The position numbers and the translations under genes were made by a program. Source: Micromonospora sonchi (GTDB lineage Bacteria > Actinomycetota > Actinomycetes > Mycobacteriales > Micromonosporaceae). From it: 64,000 nt of DNA. Below, piece after piece: positions 50,050 through 58,746 of this stretch. The stretch's first letter is position 1, and each line of letters begins with the position of its first letter. Location: the NCBI RefSeq assembly GCF_014646235.1, contig NZ_BMNB01000004.1:124001-188000 (forward strand), read 5' to 3'. A model generated the notes under the pieces. That model worked only from the letters and a program-made list of their open reading frames with translations. It made no database searches and was not told the origin of the DNA.

Positions 50050-51563
50050 TAACCGGTGAACTGAAGAGCAAGATCGACCGCGTCTGGGACGCCTTCTGGT
50101 CGGGCGGCATTTCGAACCCGCTGGAGGTGATCGAGCAGATCACCTACCTGCTCTTCATCAAGAGGCTGGACGAGATGGAGACGCGGGAGCTGGCGAAGGC
50201 GGAGCGCTTCCCGAACGCCCCGGTCACGCTGCGGTTCCGGCTGGACCAGCAAGAACTCCGCTGGTCCAACTTCAAGGGTCGGGACCCGGAGACGATGTAC
50301 AAGATCGTCACCCACCAGGTTTTCCCGTACCTTCAGACGCTCGGTAGCGACGGGTCGACGTACTCGCACCACATGAGGGACGCCCGGTTCACCATCCCCA
50401 GCGCGGCGCTACTCGGCCGCGTGGTCGACATGCTCGACAACATCCCGATGGAGGACCGGGACACCAAGGGCGATCTCTACGAGTACATGCTCAGCAAGAT
50501 CGCCACGGCCGGACACAACGGACAGTTCCGCACGTCCCGGCAGATTATCCAGTTGATGGTCGCGATGATGGCCCCGACCCCGAGCGACGAGGTCTGCGAC
50601 CCGGCCTGCGGCACCGCGGGCTTCCTGGTCGAGGCCGGCGAGTACGTACGACGCACCCACCCGAACGCGCTCCTCGACGCGAAGCAGCGGGAGCACTTCC
50701 ACGAGAGCATGTTCCACGGCTTCGACTTCGACGGCACGATGCTGCGGATCGGCAGCATGAACATGCTGCTGCACGGCGTGGACAGCCCAGACATCCGCTA
50801 CCGCGACTCACTGGCCGAGAACGTCAGCGGGGAGTCCGAGAAGTACTCGCTGATCCTGGCCAACCCGCCGTTCGCCGGCAGCCTCGACTACGAGAGCACG
50901 TCCAAGGACCTCCAGCGAATCGTCAAGACCAAGAAGACCGAACTGCTCTTCCTCGCCCTCTTCCTCCGGCTCCTCAAGCCCGGCGGCCGGGCGGCCGTCA
51001 TCGTGCCAGACGGCGTGCTCTTCGGATCAAGCAAGGCGCACAAGGAGCTACGCCGCATGCTGGTCGAGGACCAGAAGCTCGACGGGGTGGTAAAGCTGCC
51101 CAGCGGCACCTTCAAGCCCTACTCGGGCGTCTCCACGGCGATCCTGCTCTTCACCAAGACCAACAGCGGCGGGACCGACAACGTCTGGTTCTACGAGGTG
51201 ACCGCCGATGGCTGGAGCCTGGACGACAAGCGAACTCCGCTGCTGCCTGCCGAGAAACTCGGGCCGGTGTCAGGCGTGGCGCTGACCGAGGACGAGCACG
51301 CGAAGAACAACCTGCCGGACGCCCTGGCGCGGTGGTTCCGCCGGGACAGCGACGAGTTGCAGCGGGCGCGGACCGAGCAGAGCTTCTGCGTATCCAAGGC
51401 CGACATCGTCGAGCAGGGCTACGACCTCAGCCTCAACCGCTACAAGAAGGTCGTCCACGAGGAGGTCGAGCACCGCTCGCCTCTTGACATCCTGGCCGAC
51501 CTGGAACGCGTGGAGTCCGAGATCCAGCAGGGCATGTCCGACCTGAAGGCGATGCTCGGATGA
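50046..51563 (+). CDS. hsdM: type I restriction-modification DNA methyltransferase
   Basis: The 505-residue protein has the HsdM N-terminal helical domain ('ITGELKSKIDRVWDAFWSGG' region, 'YLLFIKRLDE') and an N6-adenine methyltransferase core with 'DPACGTAGFL' at 185-194 (SAM) and 'NPPF' at 273-276 (catalysis). GTG 50046 matches the family N terminus and overlaps the previous stop; the ATG at 50031 lacks a ribosome binding site. HsdM methylates the recognition site and forms M2S with HsdS. The hsdS start overlaps its stop by 4 nt. Confidence 0.96.
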   Translation: MITGELKSKIDRVWDAFWSGGISNPLEVIEQITYLLFIKRLDEMETRELAKAERFPNAPVTLRFRLDQQELRWSNFKGRDPETMYKIVTHQVFPYLQTLGSDGSTYSHHMRDARFTIPSAALLGRVVDMLDNIPMEDRDTKGDLYEYMLSKIATAGHNGQFRTSRQIIQLMVAMMAPTPSDEVCDPACGTAGFLVEAGEYVRRTHPNALLDAKQREHFHESMFHGFDFDGTMLRIGSMNMLLHGVDSPDIRYRDSLAENVSGESEKYSLILANPPFAGSLDYESTSKDLQRIVKTKKTELLFLALFLRLLKPGGRAAVIVPDGVLFGSSKAHKELRRMLVEDQKLDGVVKLPSGTFKPYSGVSTAILLFTKTNSGGTDNVWFYEVTADGWSLDDKRTPLLPAEKLGPVSGVALTEDEHAKNNLPDALARWFRRDSDELQRARTEQSFCVSKADIVEQGYDLSLNRYKKVVHEEVEHRSPLDILADLERVESEIQQGMSDLKAMLG

Positions 51564-52762
51564 AGACGCTCCCCCCTCACTGGAAAACCGTTTCCCTCGA
51601 CTCCATCGCAGATGTTCGGCTTGGTCGGCAGAGATCTCCGAAGAACCACACCGGTGATCAAATGCGGCCCTACGTAAGAGCAGCAAATGTCGGTTGGCGT
51701 GGACTACTGCTCGACGACGTTAAGTCCATGAACTTTACCGATGCTGAAATGAGAATCTACCGACTCCAAGAGGGAGATCTGCTACTCAACGAGGCATCGG
51801 GAAGCCCTGCAGAGGTGGGCAAGCCAGCGCTGTGGCGCGGGGAGATCCCAAACTGCGCCTTCCAAAATACCTTGATACGCGTGCGACCGAACGACGTAAT
51901 GCCCGAATATCTATTGCACTTCTTTCTTCAGCAGTCGGCCACTCGGAAATTTGCTGCAGCGTCGCGTGGAGTGGGAATCTACCACCTTGGCCGCGAGACT
52001 CTAGCTCGATGGCAAGTTCCAGTTCCTCCTCCAGAGGAGCAACGAAAGGTCGTGGAGGTGCTGGATCGGGCGGACGAGCTGCGCGCCAAGCGGCGCGAAG
52101 CGCTCGCCCACCTCGACGCCCTCACCCAGTCCATCTTTCTCGAAATGTTCGGCGTCCCACGAATTAACGCAAAGGGCTGGCCATCCTTCCCGCTATCGTC
52201 GCTAGTTTCCCCGGGAGACCGGATCAACTATGGTGTAGTCCAGCCAGGAAATAACGAGGACGGTGGGGTCCCGCTGGTAAGGGTCGGTGACCTTACCGAC
52301 GGACGAGTCAACCGCTCCTCCTTGAAGCACATCAGTCCCGCGATCGAAGCTCAGTACAGTCGCTCACGACTTCGCGGGAACGAGATCCTCGTGAGCTGCG
52401 TAGGTTCAATCGGAGTGGTTGCGCTTGTCGAACCAGATGACGTGGGTTCCAACATCGCGCGAGCCGTCGCACGGGTGCCCCTTAAAGATCAGAAAATGCG
52501 CCCTTACGTAGCCGCCTACCTACAGACTCGAACTGTGCAGGACTACTTCACCAATGAGCTTCGAACGGTCAGTCAGCCGACGCTCAACATCAAGCAGATC
52601 AGTGAGACACAGATTTTGCTGCCCCCTCCTGAATTGCGTCATGAATTTGCCGAGCGCGTCAAGTCCGCCGAGAGAATGAAGACGGCACATCGGACGAGTC
52701 TGGTGGAACTCGACGCGCTGTTTGCGTCGTTGCAGGATCGGGCTTTCCGGGGGCTGCTCTGA
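51560..52762 (+). CDS. hsdS: type I restriction-modification specificity subunit
   Basis: The 400-residue protein has two target recognition domains (about 1-150 and 205-355). They are separated by central ('PVPPPEEQRKVVEVLDRADELRAKRREALAHLDALTQS') and C-terminal ('LLPPPELRHEFAERVKSAERM') conserved helical spacers, the classic HsdS layout. Its target domains are visibly lower in GC than hsdM and hsdR, as expected for exchangeable domains acquired by transfer. The recognition sequence should be bipartite but cannot be read. It starts at an ATGA overlap with hsdM and lies 42 bp before hsdR. Confidence 0.95.
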   Translation: MKTLPPHWKTVSLDSIADVRLGRQRSPKNHTGDQMRPYVRAANVGWRGLLLDDVKSMNFTDAEMRIYRLQEGDLLLNEASGSPAEVGKPALWRGEIPNCAFQNTLIRVRPNDVMPEYLLHFFLQQSATRKFAAASRGVGIYHLGRETLARWQVPVPPPEEQRKVVEVLDRADELRAKRREALAHLDALTQSIFLEMFGVPRINAKGWPSFPLSSLVSPGDRINYGVVQPGNNEDGGVPLVRVGDLTDGRVNRSSLKHISPAIEAQYSRSRLRGNEILVSCVGSIGVVALVEPDDVGSNIARAVARVPLKDQKMRPYVAAYLQTRTVQDYFTNELRTVSQPTLNIKQISETQILLPPPELRHEFAERVKSAERMKTAHRTSLVELDALFASLQDRAFRGLL

Positions 52763-52804
52763 TGTGAGACGATCGACGGCTGTCCACTGTGGGGGTAGAC
52801 GTCG

Positions 52805-55800
52805 ATGAGCAACTTCGCGTTCCTGCGGGCCGAGTGGCCGGACCTGCTTGACGAGGCCCTGCGGGCCGAGCGACTTGCTGTCGCCGACCCGCGGGGCTCG
52901 TGCTTCTATGCCCGGCGCACTCTGGAACTTGCGCTCGGCTGGCTCTTCGACGCCGACGCGACGCTCAGACGGCCGTATCGGAATGATCTCTCCGCGAAGA
53001 TCCACGAGCCGACGCTGCGCAACCTGGTGGGCCCCGGCATCCAGGCCAAGATGAACATCATCCGTAAGCAGGGCAATCGGGCCGTGCACGAGCGGACGCC
53101 GGTGACGGAGAAGGAGTCGGAGCCGGTCCTGCGGGAGCTGTTCCATGTCACGTACTGGATTGCCCGGCGCTACACCCGCGATCCGGCACAGGTTCCGCCG
53201 AGCGCCCTTGCCTTCGACGCCAGTCTGATCCCCGAGCAGGATTCCTCCCAGGTGCGGCAGCGGACCCAGGCCGACCTGAAGGCGCTCGCCGACAGGCTTG
53301 CCGCCCAGGATGCGGCGCTGGCCGCCGAGCGGGAGCGGTCCGCCACCCTCGACGCCGAGTTGGCGAAGCTGCGTGCCGAGATCGCCGCCGCGAAGGCCGC
53401 CAACGAGGCCCGCCCCGACGATCACGACTACGACGAGGCGCAGACCCGCGAACTCTTCATCGATCTGCTGCTGAAAGAGGCCGGCTGGCGGCTCGACGGC
53501 CCGGATGATCGCGAGTTCGAGGTGACCGGGATGCCCAACGCCACGGGCATCGGGTACGTCGACTACGTGCTCTGGGGTGACGACGGGAAGCCGCTCGCGG
53601 TGATCGAGGCCAAGCGCGCCCGGCGGGACGCCACCGTCGGCCAGCAGCAGGCCAAGCTCTACGCCGACTGCCTGGAGCGGCGGTACGGCCAGCGGCCGGT
53701 CATCTTCTACACCAACGGCTACGACATCTGGCTCTGGGACGATCTTGCCTACCCGCCCCGCCCGGTGCAGGGCTTCTACACCAAGGATGAGCTGGCGCTC
53801 CTGATCCAGCGGCGGAGCATCCGCGAGTCGCTTGCGGGCGTACCCATCAAGGCGGAGATCGTCGAGCGGCACTACCAGCACCGGGCGATCCGGAAGATCG
53901 GCGAGGCGTTCGAGCGGGACCGGCAGCGCCAGGCGCTCGTGGTGATGGCCACCGGCGCCGGCAAGACGCGTACGGTGATCGCCCTGGTGGACCTGCTGAT
54001 GCGGGCCAACTGGGTCAAGCGGGTGCTATTCCTCGCCGACCGCAACGCGCTGGTCACCCAGGCCGTCAACGCGTTCAAGGCACACCTGCCCAGCGCAGCC
54101 ACGGTCAACCTGGTGACGGAGAAGGACGCCGAGGGCCGGGTGTACGTCTCGACGTACCCGACCATGATGGGCCTGATCAACCAGACCGTGAGTGGCGGAC
54201 GGCGCTTCGGCCCCGGCTACTTCGACCTGGTCATCATCGACGAAGCGCACCGGTCGGTGTACCAGAAGTATCGGGCGATCTTCTCCTGGTTCGACAGCCT
54301 CCTGGTCGGGCTCACCGCGACCCCGCGCAACGAGATCGACCGCAACACCTACAGCCTGTTCCAGCTTGAGGACGGCGTGCCCACCGACCACTACGACCTC
54401 GACGAGGCGGTCAGGGAGGGCTACCTCGTCCCGCCGCACGCGTTCTCCGTGGAGACCGACTTCCAGTGGCGCGGCATCCGCTACGACGACCTGAGCGAGG
54501 AGGAGAAGGACGAGTGGGACTCACTCGACTGGGGTGACGACGGGCCGCCGGACAGCGTCGAGGCGGAAGCGGTCAACAGGTGGCTGTTCAATGCCGAGAC
54601 CATGGACAACGTCCTGAAGACGCTGATGGAACGCGGTCACAAGGTGGCGGGTGGGGACCGGATTGGCAAGACGATCATCTTTGCCCGGAACCAACTTCAT
54701 GCCGACTTCATTCAGAAGCGGTTCGACCTGGCCTACCCGGCGCACGCCGGGCACCGGGCCCGGGTCATCACTCACAAGACCGAGTATGCGCAGAACCTCA
54801 TCGACAACTTCTCGCAGTCGGAGAAGGACCCGCACATCGCGATCTCGGTGGACATGCTGGACACCGGCATTGACGTGCCTGAGGTCGTCAACCTCGTCTT
54901 CTGCAAGCCCGTACGGTCGAAGTCTAAGTTTCTCCAGATGATCGGCCGGGGCACCCGGCTCTGCAAGGACCTCTACGGTCCGGGGCAGCACAAAGAGAAC
55001 TTCCTCGTCTTCGACTTCTGCCGGAACTTCGAATACTTCAACCAGAACCCGGAGCAGGCGGAGCGGAAGCTGGGAGTGTCGCTGACCGAGCGGCTGTTCA
55101 AGGCCCAGCTCGACCTCATCCACCGCCTCGACAAGCGTCTTCCCACCGACGCCGGCCCAGAGACGGAGGCTGACGGGACGCAGAGCGAGGCGGGCCTGCG
55201 CTGGGACCTGGCCCGCGACCTGCACGGCCGGGTGGAGACCATCCATCTCGACAACTTCGCCGTACGCCCCAAGCGGAAGCTGGTGGAGCACTACCTCGAC
55301 TTCACGCGCTGGCACCGGCTCAGTCGGGAAGCCGTGGACGAGATCGGCGGCAATCTCGCCGGCCTGCCCACCGCCAAGCTCGACGAGGACGAGGCGGCCA
55401 AGCGGTTCGACCTGCTGGTGTTGCGCCTCCAGCTCGGCCAGTTCGAGGTCGTACCCGACTACGAGAAGCTGCGCCAACAGGTGCAGACGATCGCCTCGAC
55501 GCTGCTGGAGCAGACCAGCATTCCGGCGGTCCGCGAGCAGCAGCGGCTCCTCGACGAGGTGGCCGGTGACGAGTGGTGGCAGGACGTGACCCTGCCGATG
55601 CTGGAGTTGATGCGCCGCCGCCTGCGCGGGCTGGTCCGGCTGATCGAACGCGCCAAGCGGGCCATCGTCTACACCGACTTCAGCGACGAGCTGGGGGAAA
55701 TCTCGGTCGTCTCACTGGACAACATCAGTATCGGCACGAACCTCGAGCGGTTCCAGGCCAAGGCCCGCATATACCTGCGCGCCCACGAGGACCACCTGGC

Positions 55801-56218
55801 GTTGCAGAAGCTTCGCCGCAACAAGCAACTCACCCCGGCCGATCTGGACGAGTTGGAATGCATGCTCGTGGCCAGCGGCGGCGGCGCTGCGGAAATCGAG
55901 GAGGCCCGCCGCTCGGCCAACGGGCTCGGGCTCTTCGTCCGGTCGTTGGTCGGCCTCGACCGGGAAGCGGCCTACGAGGCGTTCAGCGAGTTCCTGGTTG
56001 ACCGCACCCCCACGGCGAACCAGATCAGCTTCCTCGAGCTGATCGTCGCCCACCTGACGCAGAACGGTGTCATGGAGCCCATGCGGCTCTACGAATCCCC
56101 GTTCAGCGACATCGCCCCGACCCCGGAAGCGATCTTCCCCCTCGCCGACGTGGCTCGCCTGGTCACGATCCTCGACTCCGTCCGAGCCACCGCCGCCCCG
56201 GCCGGTGAGGTGGCCTAG
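52805..56218 (+). CDS. hsdR: type I restriction endonuclease/translocase subunit
   Basis: The 1137-residue protein has four parts. An N-terminal DUF4145-like helical domain (about 1-130) leads into a coiled coil (about 150-205) and a PD-(D/E)XK nuclease (Asp253, Glu268, Lys270 in 'VIEAKRA'). An SF2 translocase follows, with Walker A 'ATGAGKT' at 382-388 and 'DEAH' at 479-482, then an EcoEI-type C-terminal domain. All nuclease and motor residues inspected are intact, so the system should be active. It cleaves unmodified DNA with HsdM and HsdS. A palindromic repeat lies 18 bp past its stop. Confidence 0.95.
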   Translation: MSNFAFLRAEWPDLLDEALRAERLAVADPRGSCFYARRTLELALGWLFDADATLRRPYRNDLSAKIHEPTLRNLVGPGIQAKMNIIRKQGNRAVHERTPVTEKESEPVLRELFHVTYWIARRYTRDPAQVPPSALAFDASLIPEQDSSQVRQRTQADLKALADRLAAQDAALAAERERSATLDAELAKLRAEIAAAKAANEARPDDHDYDEAQTRELFIDLLLKEAGWRLDGPDDREFEVTGMPNATGIGYVDYVLWGDDGKPLAVIEAKRARRDATVGQQQAKLYADCLERRYGQRPVIFYTNGYDIWLWDDLAYPPRPVQGFYTKDELALLIQRRSIRESLAGVPIKAEIVERHYQHRAIRKIGEAFERDRQRQALVVMATGAGKTRTVIALVDLLMRANWVKRVLFLADRNALVTQAVNAFKAHLPSAATVNLVTEKDAEGRVYVSTYPTMMGLINQTVSGGRRFGPGYFDLVIIDEAHRSVYQKYRAIFSWFDSLLVGLTATPRNEIDRNTYSLFQLEDGVPTDHYDLDEAVREGYLVPPHAFSVETDFQWRGIRYDDLSEEEKDEWDSLDWGDDGPPDSVEAEAVNRWLFNAETMDNVLKTLMERGHKVAGGDRIGKTIIFARNQLHADFIQKRFDLAYPAHAGHRARVITHKTEYAQNLIDNFSQSEKDPHIAISVDMLDTGIDVPEVVNLVFCKPVRSKSKFLQMIGRGTRLCKDLYGPGQHKENFLVFDFCRNFEYFNQNPEQAERKLGVSLTERLFKAQLDLIHRLDKRLPTDAGPETEADGTQSEAGLRWDLARDLHGRVETIHLDNFAVRPKRKLVEHYLDFTRWHRLSREAVDEIGGNLAGLPTAKLDEDEAAKRFDLLVLRLQLGQFEVVPDYEKLRQQVQTIASTLLEQTSIPAVREQQRLLDEVAGDEWWQDVTLPMLELMRRRLRGLVRLIERAKRAIVYTDFSDELGEISVVSLDNISIGTNLERFQAKARIYLRAHEDHLALQKLRRNKQLTPADLDELECMLVASGGGAAEIEEARRSANGLGLFVRSLVGLDREAAYEAFSEFLVDRTPTANQISFLELIVAHLTQNGVMEPMRLYESPFSDIAPTPEAIFPLADVARLVTILDSVRATAAPAGEVA

Positions 56219-56236
56219 CCCACCCTTTGCCTAACG

Positions 56237-56295
56237 TCGATCATGAGGTTAGCGGCAGTCGAGGAGATCAAGACCGCCGCTAACCTCATGATCAA
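56237..56295. repeat. 59-bp palindromic repeat (copy 4 of 4)
   Basis: Left arm TCGATCATGAGGTTAGCGGC (56237-56256) and complement (56276-56295, one mismatch) flank a 19-base centre similar to copies 2 and 3. It lies between hsdR and the convergent GT4 gene, at the right edge of the restriction-modification island. Confidence 0.92.
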
Positions 56296-56333
56296 CCAGG
56301 TTGGCGGCCGGTAGCGGGCCGGAACGGTGCCGA

Positions 56334-57605
56334 TCAGGGTCGGGCGACGCCCGCGTACACGTCGATGAGGCGTTTGGTGACCACGTCGGGGTGGAAGGTG
56401 CGCTCGTAGCGGGACCGGGCAGCGGTTGAGAGCGCGGCGGCGCCGGCGGCGGCCACCGGCAGCGCGGCGGCCAGCGCGGCCGGCTCCGGAGGCACCACCC
56501 AGCCGGCCTCTCCGGTCTGGATTCCGGTGGGCAGGGCGCTCACTCCAACAGCCGGCTCGGCTCCGCTGGCGGGTGCGGAGGCGACGGCGGCCGGGCCGGT
56601 GCCGGCGGGTTCCCGGGGGGTGTCCGCGCCGACCAGGTACGGGATGCCGCCGAGCGCGGTGCCGAGCACCGGCCGGCCGCTGGCCAGCGCCTCGATGATC
56701 ACCGTGGGCAGCACGTCGTGCCAGGTGGAGGTGGCCAGCACTGCGGCGCTCGCGGCCAGGGCGGCGCGTACGCCCGCCCGGTCCAGCGAACCGAGGTACG
56801 TCACGTCGGCGCGCTCGGCCGCCGCCGCCTCGACCAGCGGGCGCAACTCGCCGTCACCGGCGACCCGCAGTGGCCCGAGCGCGCCGTCCGGGTGCCGCCG
56901 CCACGCCTCCAGCAGCAGGCCGAGCCCCTTTTCCGGGGAGAGCCGGCCGAGGAAGAGGAAGCCCTGACCGAGCGGCGGCGGGGTGCCGGGGTCGGGGATG
57001 CCGTTCGGTTTCACGACGATCCGCTCATCGGGGATCCCGTAGTCGCGCAGATGGTCGGCGACGGCGCTGGTCAGGGCGATGTACCGGTCCACCGACTTCC
57101 AGGTGCCCCGGTGCACGGCCAGCGTGGTGGCCATCAGCGCGCTCTGCGCCCGCGACCCCCGGTAGCAGCGGTGCACCACCGCCGGCACCCCCAGGGCCCG
57201 GCCCCGGCAGTCCTGACAGATCTGGCCGTCGCGGAAGTACAGGCCGGAGGAGCAGACCTGGCGGTAGTTGTGCACCGTCTGCACCACCGGCACGCCGTGC
57301 CGGTGGGCGGTCCGCACCACCCAGGGCGAGAGCAGCGGGTACGGGTTGTGCAGGTGCAGCACGTCCGGCCGGTGCTCGGTGAGCAGGCGGGCCAACTCCT
57401 GCTGGGCCCGGGGCGCGTAGATCGGCGAGATCGGCAGCAGTGCCTTCGCCGTCGCCGGCATCGAGGCGATCTCGTCGGAGCTGCGCAGGAACGGCAGCAC
57501 CTCCACCCCGGCCGCGGTGAGCTGGGCGATCTCCGCGTCGACGATGGTGTTCTCACCGGAGGGCTGAGCTTCCCGGTACCGGTTGTGCGCCACCACGATT
57601 CTCAC
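56334..57605 (-). CDS. GT4-family glycosyltransferase
   Basis: The 423-residue protein shows a GT-B fold. The N-terminal 'MRIVVAHNRYREAQPSGENT' carries the Gly-loop region, 'HLHNPYPLLSPWVVRTAHRHGVPVVQTVHNYR' sits near 98-130, and the donor domain has 'GRLSPEKGLGLLLEAWRRH', 'GDGELRPLVE' and 'IIEALASGRPVLGTALGGIPYL'. A Cys-rich stretch ('CSSGLYFRDGQICQDCRGR') near 132-150 is a feature of one branch acting in capsule or exopolysaccharide synthesis. An Ala/Pro-rich insertion occurs near 335-375. It is divergent from the Fpg-like gene with only 21 bp between starts. Confidence 0.88.
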   Translation of the reverse strand: MRIVVAHNRYREAQPSGENTIVDAEIAQLTAAGVEVLPFLRSSDEIASMPATAKALLPISPIYAPRAQQELARLLTEHRPDVLHLHNPYPLLSPWVVRTAHRHGVPVVQTVHNYRQVCSSGLYFRDGQICQDCRGRALGVPAVVHRCYRGSRAQSALMATTLAVHRGTWKSVDRYIALTSAVADHLRDYGIPDERIVVKPNGIPDPGTPPPLGQGFLFLGRLSPEKGLGLLLEAWRRHPDGALGPLRVAGDGELRPLVEAAAAERADVTYLGSLDRAGVRAALAASAAVLATSTWHDVLPTVIIEALASGRPVLGTALGGIPYLVGADTPREPAGTGPAAVASAPASGAEPAVGVSALPTGIQTGEAGWVVPPEPAALAAALPVAAAGAAALSTAARSRYERTFHPDVVTKRLIDVYAGVARP

Positions 57606-57626
57606 GGGAAGGAAGGCTACCGTTGG

Positions 57627-58490
57627 ATGGTGCCCGAACTACCGGAGGTGGAGGCGCTCGCGGGTTACCTGCGGCAGCGCGCGGTGGGCCGCCGCGTCGA
57701 CCGGCTGGAGATCGCCGCGATCAGCGCCCTGAAGACGTACGATCCGGCGCCGACCGCCGTCACCGGCCGGGCGGTGACCGACGCCCGACGGCACGGCAAG
57801 TTCCTCGACGTCGTCTTCGACGGTGGGCTGCACCTGGTGGTGCACCTGGCCCGGGCCGGCTGGCTGCACTACCGCGAGGCGTTCGCCTCGACCGTCCCGC
57901 TTCGTCCGGGCAAGGGGCCGATCGCGCTCCGGGTCCGCCTCGACGACGGCTCCGGCTTCGACCTGACCGAGGCCGGTACGCAGAAGAAGCTCGCCGCCTA
58001 CCTGGTGACCGATCCGCAGGCGGTACCGGGCGTGGCCAAGCTCGGGCCGGACGCGCTCGCTGCCGATCTGGTCACCTTCGCCGGTGCGTTGCGCAGCCGC
58101 CGGGGGCAGGTGAAGGGGGCGCTCACCGACCAGGCGGTGCTGGCCGGGGTGGGCAACGCGTACTCCGACGAGATCCTGCACGCGGCGAAGCTGTCACCGT
58201 TCGCGCTGACCAATCGGCTGACCGACGAGCAGATGGCGACCCTGCACGCGGCGGCCCGGCGGGTGCTCGGCGACGCGGTGACCCGTTCGCTGGGGCAGCG
58301 GGCCGCGGAGTTGAAGGGCGAGAAGCGCTCCGGGCTCAAGGTGCACGCGCGCACCGGCCTGCCCTGCCCGGTCTGCGGCGACACCGTCCGGCAGGTCTCG
58401 TTCGCCGACTCCGACCTCCAGTACTGCCCGACGTGCCAGACCGGGGGCAAGCCCCTCGCTGACCGACGGTTGTCCAGACTCGTACGGTGA
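57627..58490 (+). CDS. Fpg/Nei-family DNA glycosylase-AP lyase
   Basis: The 287-residue protein begins 'MVPELPEVEALAGYLRQ', giving the catalytic Pro2-Glu3-like N terminus if Met1-Val2 are processed or the GTG at 57630 is used. It has the helix-two-turn-helix region 'GVGNAYSDEILHAAKLSPF' and a C-terminal zinc finger with four Cys ('CPVCG...CPTCQTGG'). Enzymes of this family excise oxidised bases and nick the abasic site. Because the catalytic residue must be the N-terminal proline, the exact start matters: neither ATG 57627 nor GTG 57630 leaves Pro right after Met except GTG 57630, making 57630 attractive. Confidence 0.92.
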   Translation: MVPELPEVEALAGYLRQRAVGRRVDRLEIAAISALKTYDPAPTAVTGRAVTDARRHGKFLDVVFDGGLHLVVHLARAGWLHYREAFASTVPLRPGKGPIALRVRLDDGSGFDLTEAGTQKKLAAYLVTDPQAVPGVAKLGPDALAADLVTFAGALRSRRGQVKGALTDQAVLAGVGNAYSDEILHAAKLSPFALTNRLTDEQMATLHAAARRVLGDAVTRSLGQRAAELKGEKRSGLKVHARTGLPCPVCGDTVRQVSFADSDLQYCPTCQTGGKPLADRRLSRLVR

Positions 58491-58746
58491 GTAACACCAC
58501 TCGCCGATTACGGAGCGGAATCGGACGCCGGGTGCACAACCACCGGTCCGCCGCTCTACCCGGGCCGCCATCCATCGGTATAGTGGCCCGGTCCCGGCTT
58601 CCGAATGGCGTGGAGCCGGCCAGATGCCAGGCGAAGACGAGCCCGCCGCGCAATGTCCCTCGGGGCCGGCGATGCGACGGATTCCGCGTGGAAGACTGGA
58701 ACGGTGGGCGACCCGAGCCCCTCACAGTGAGTGAGCGGCGCGTGTC

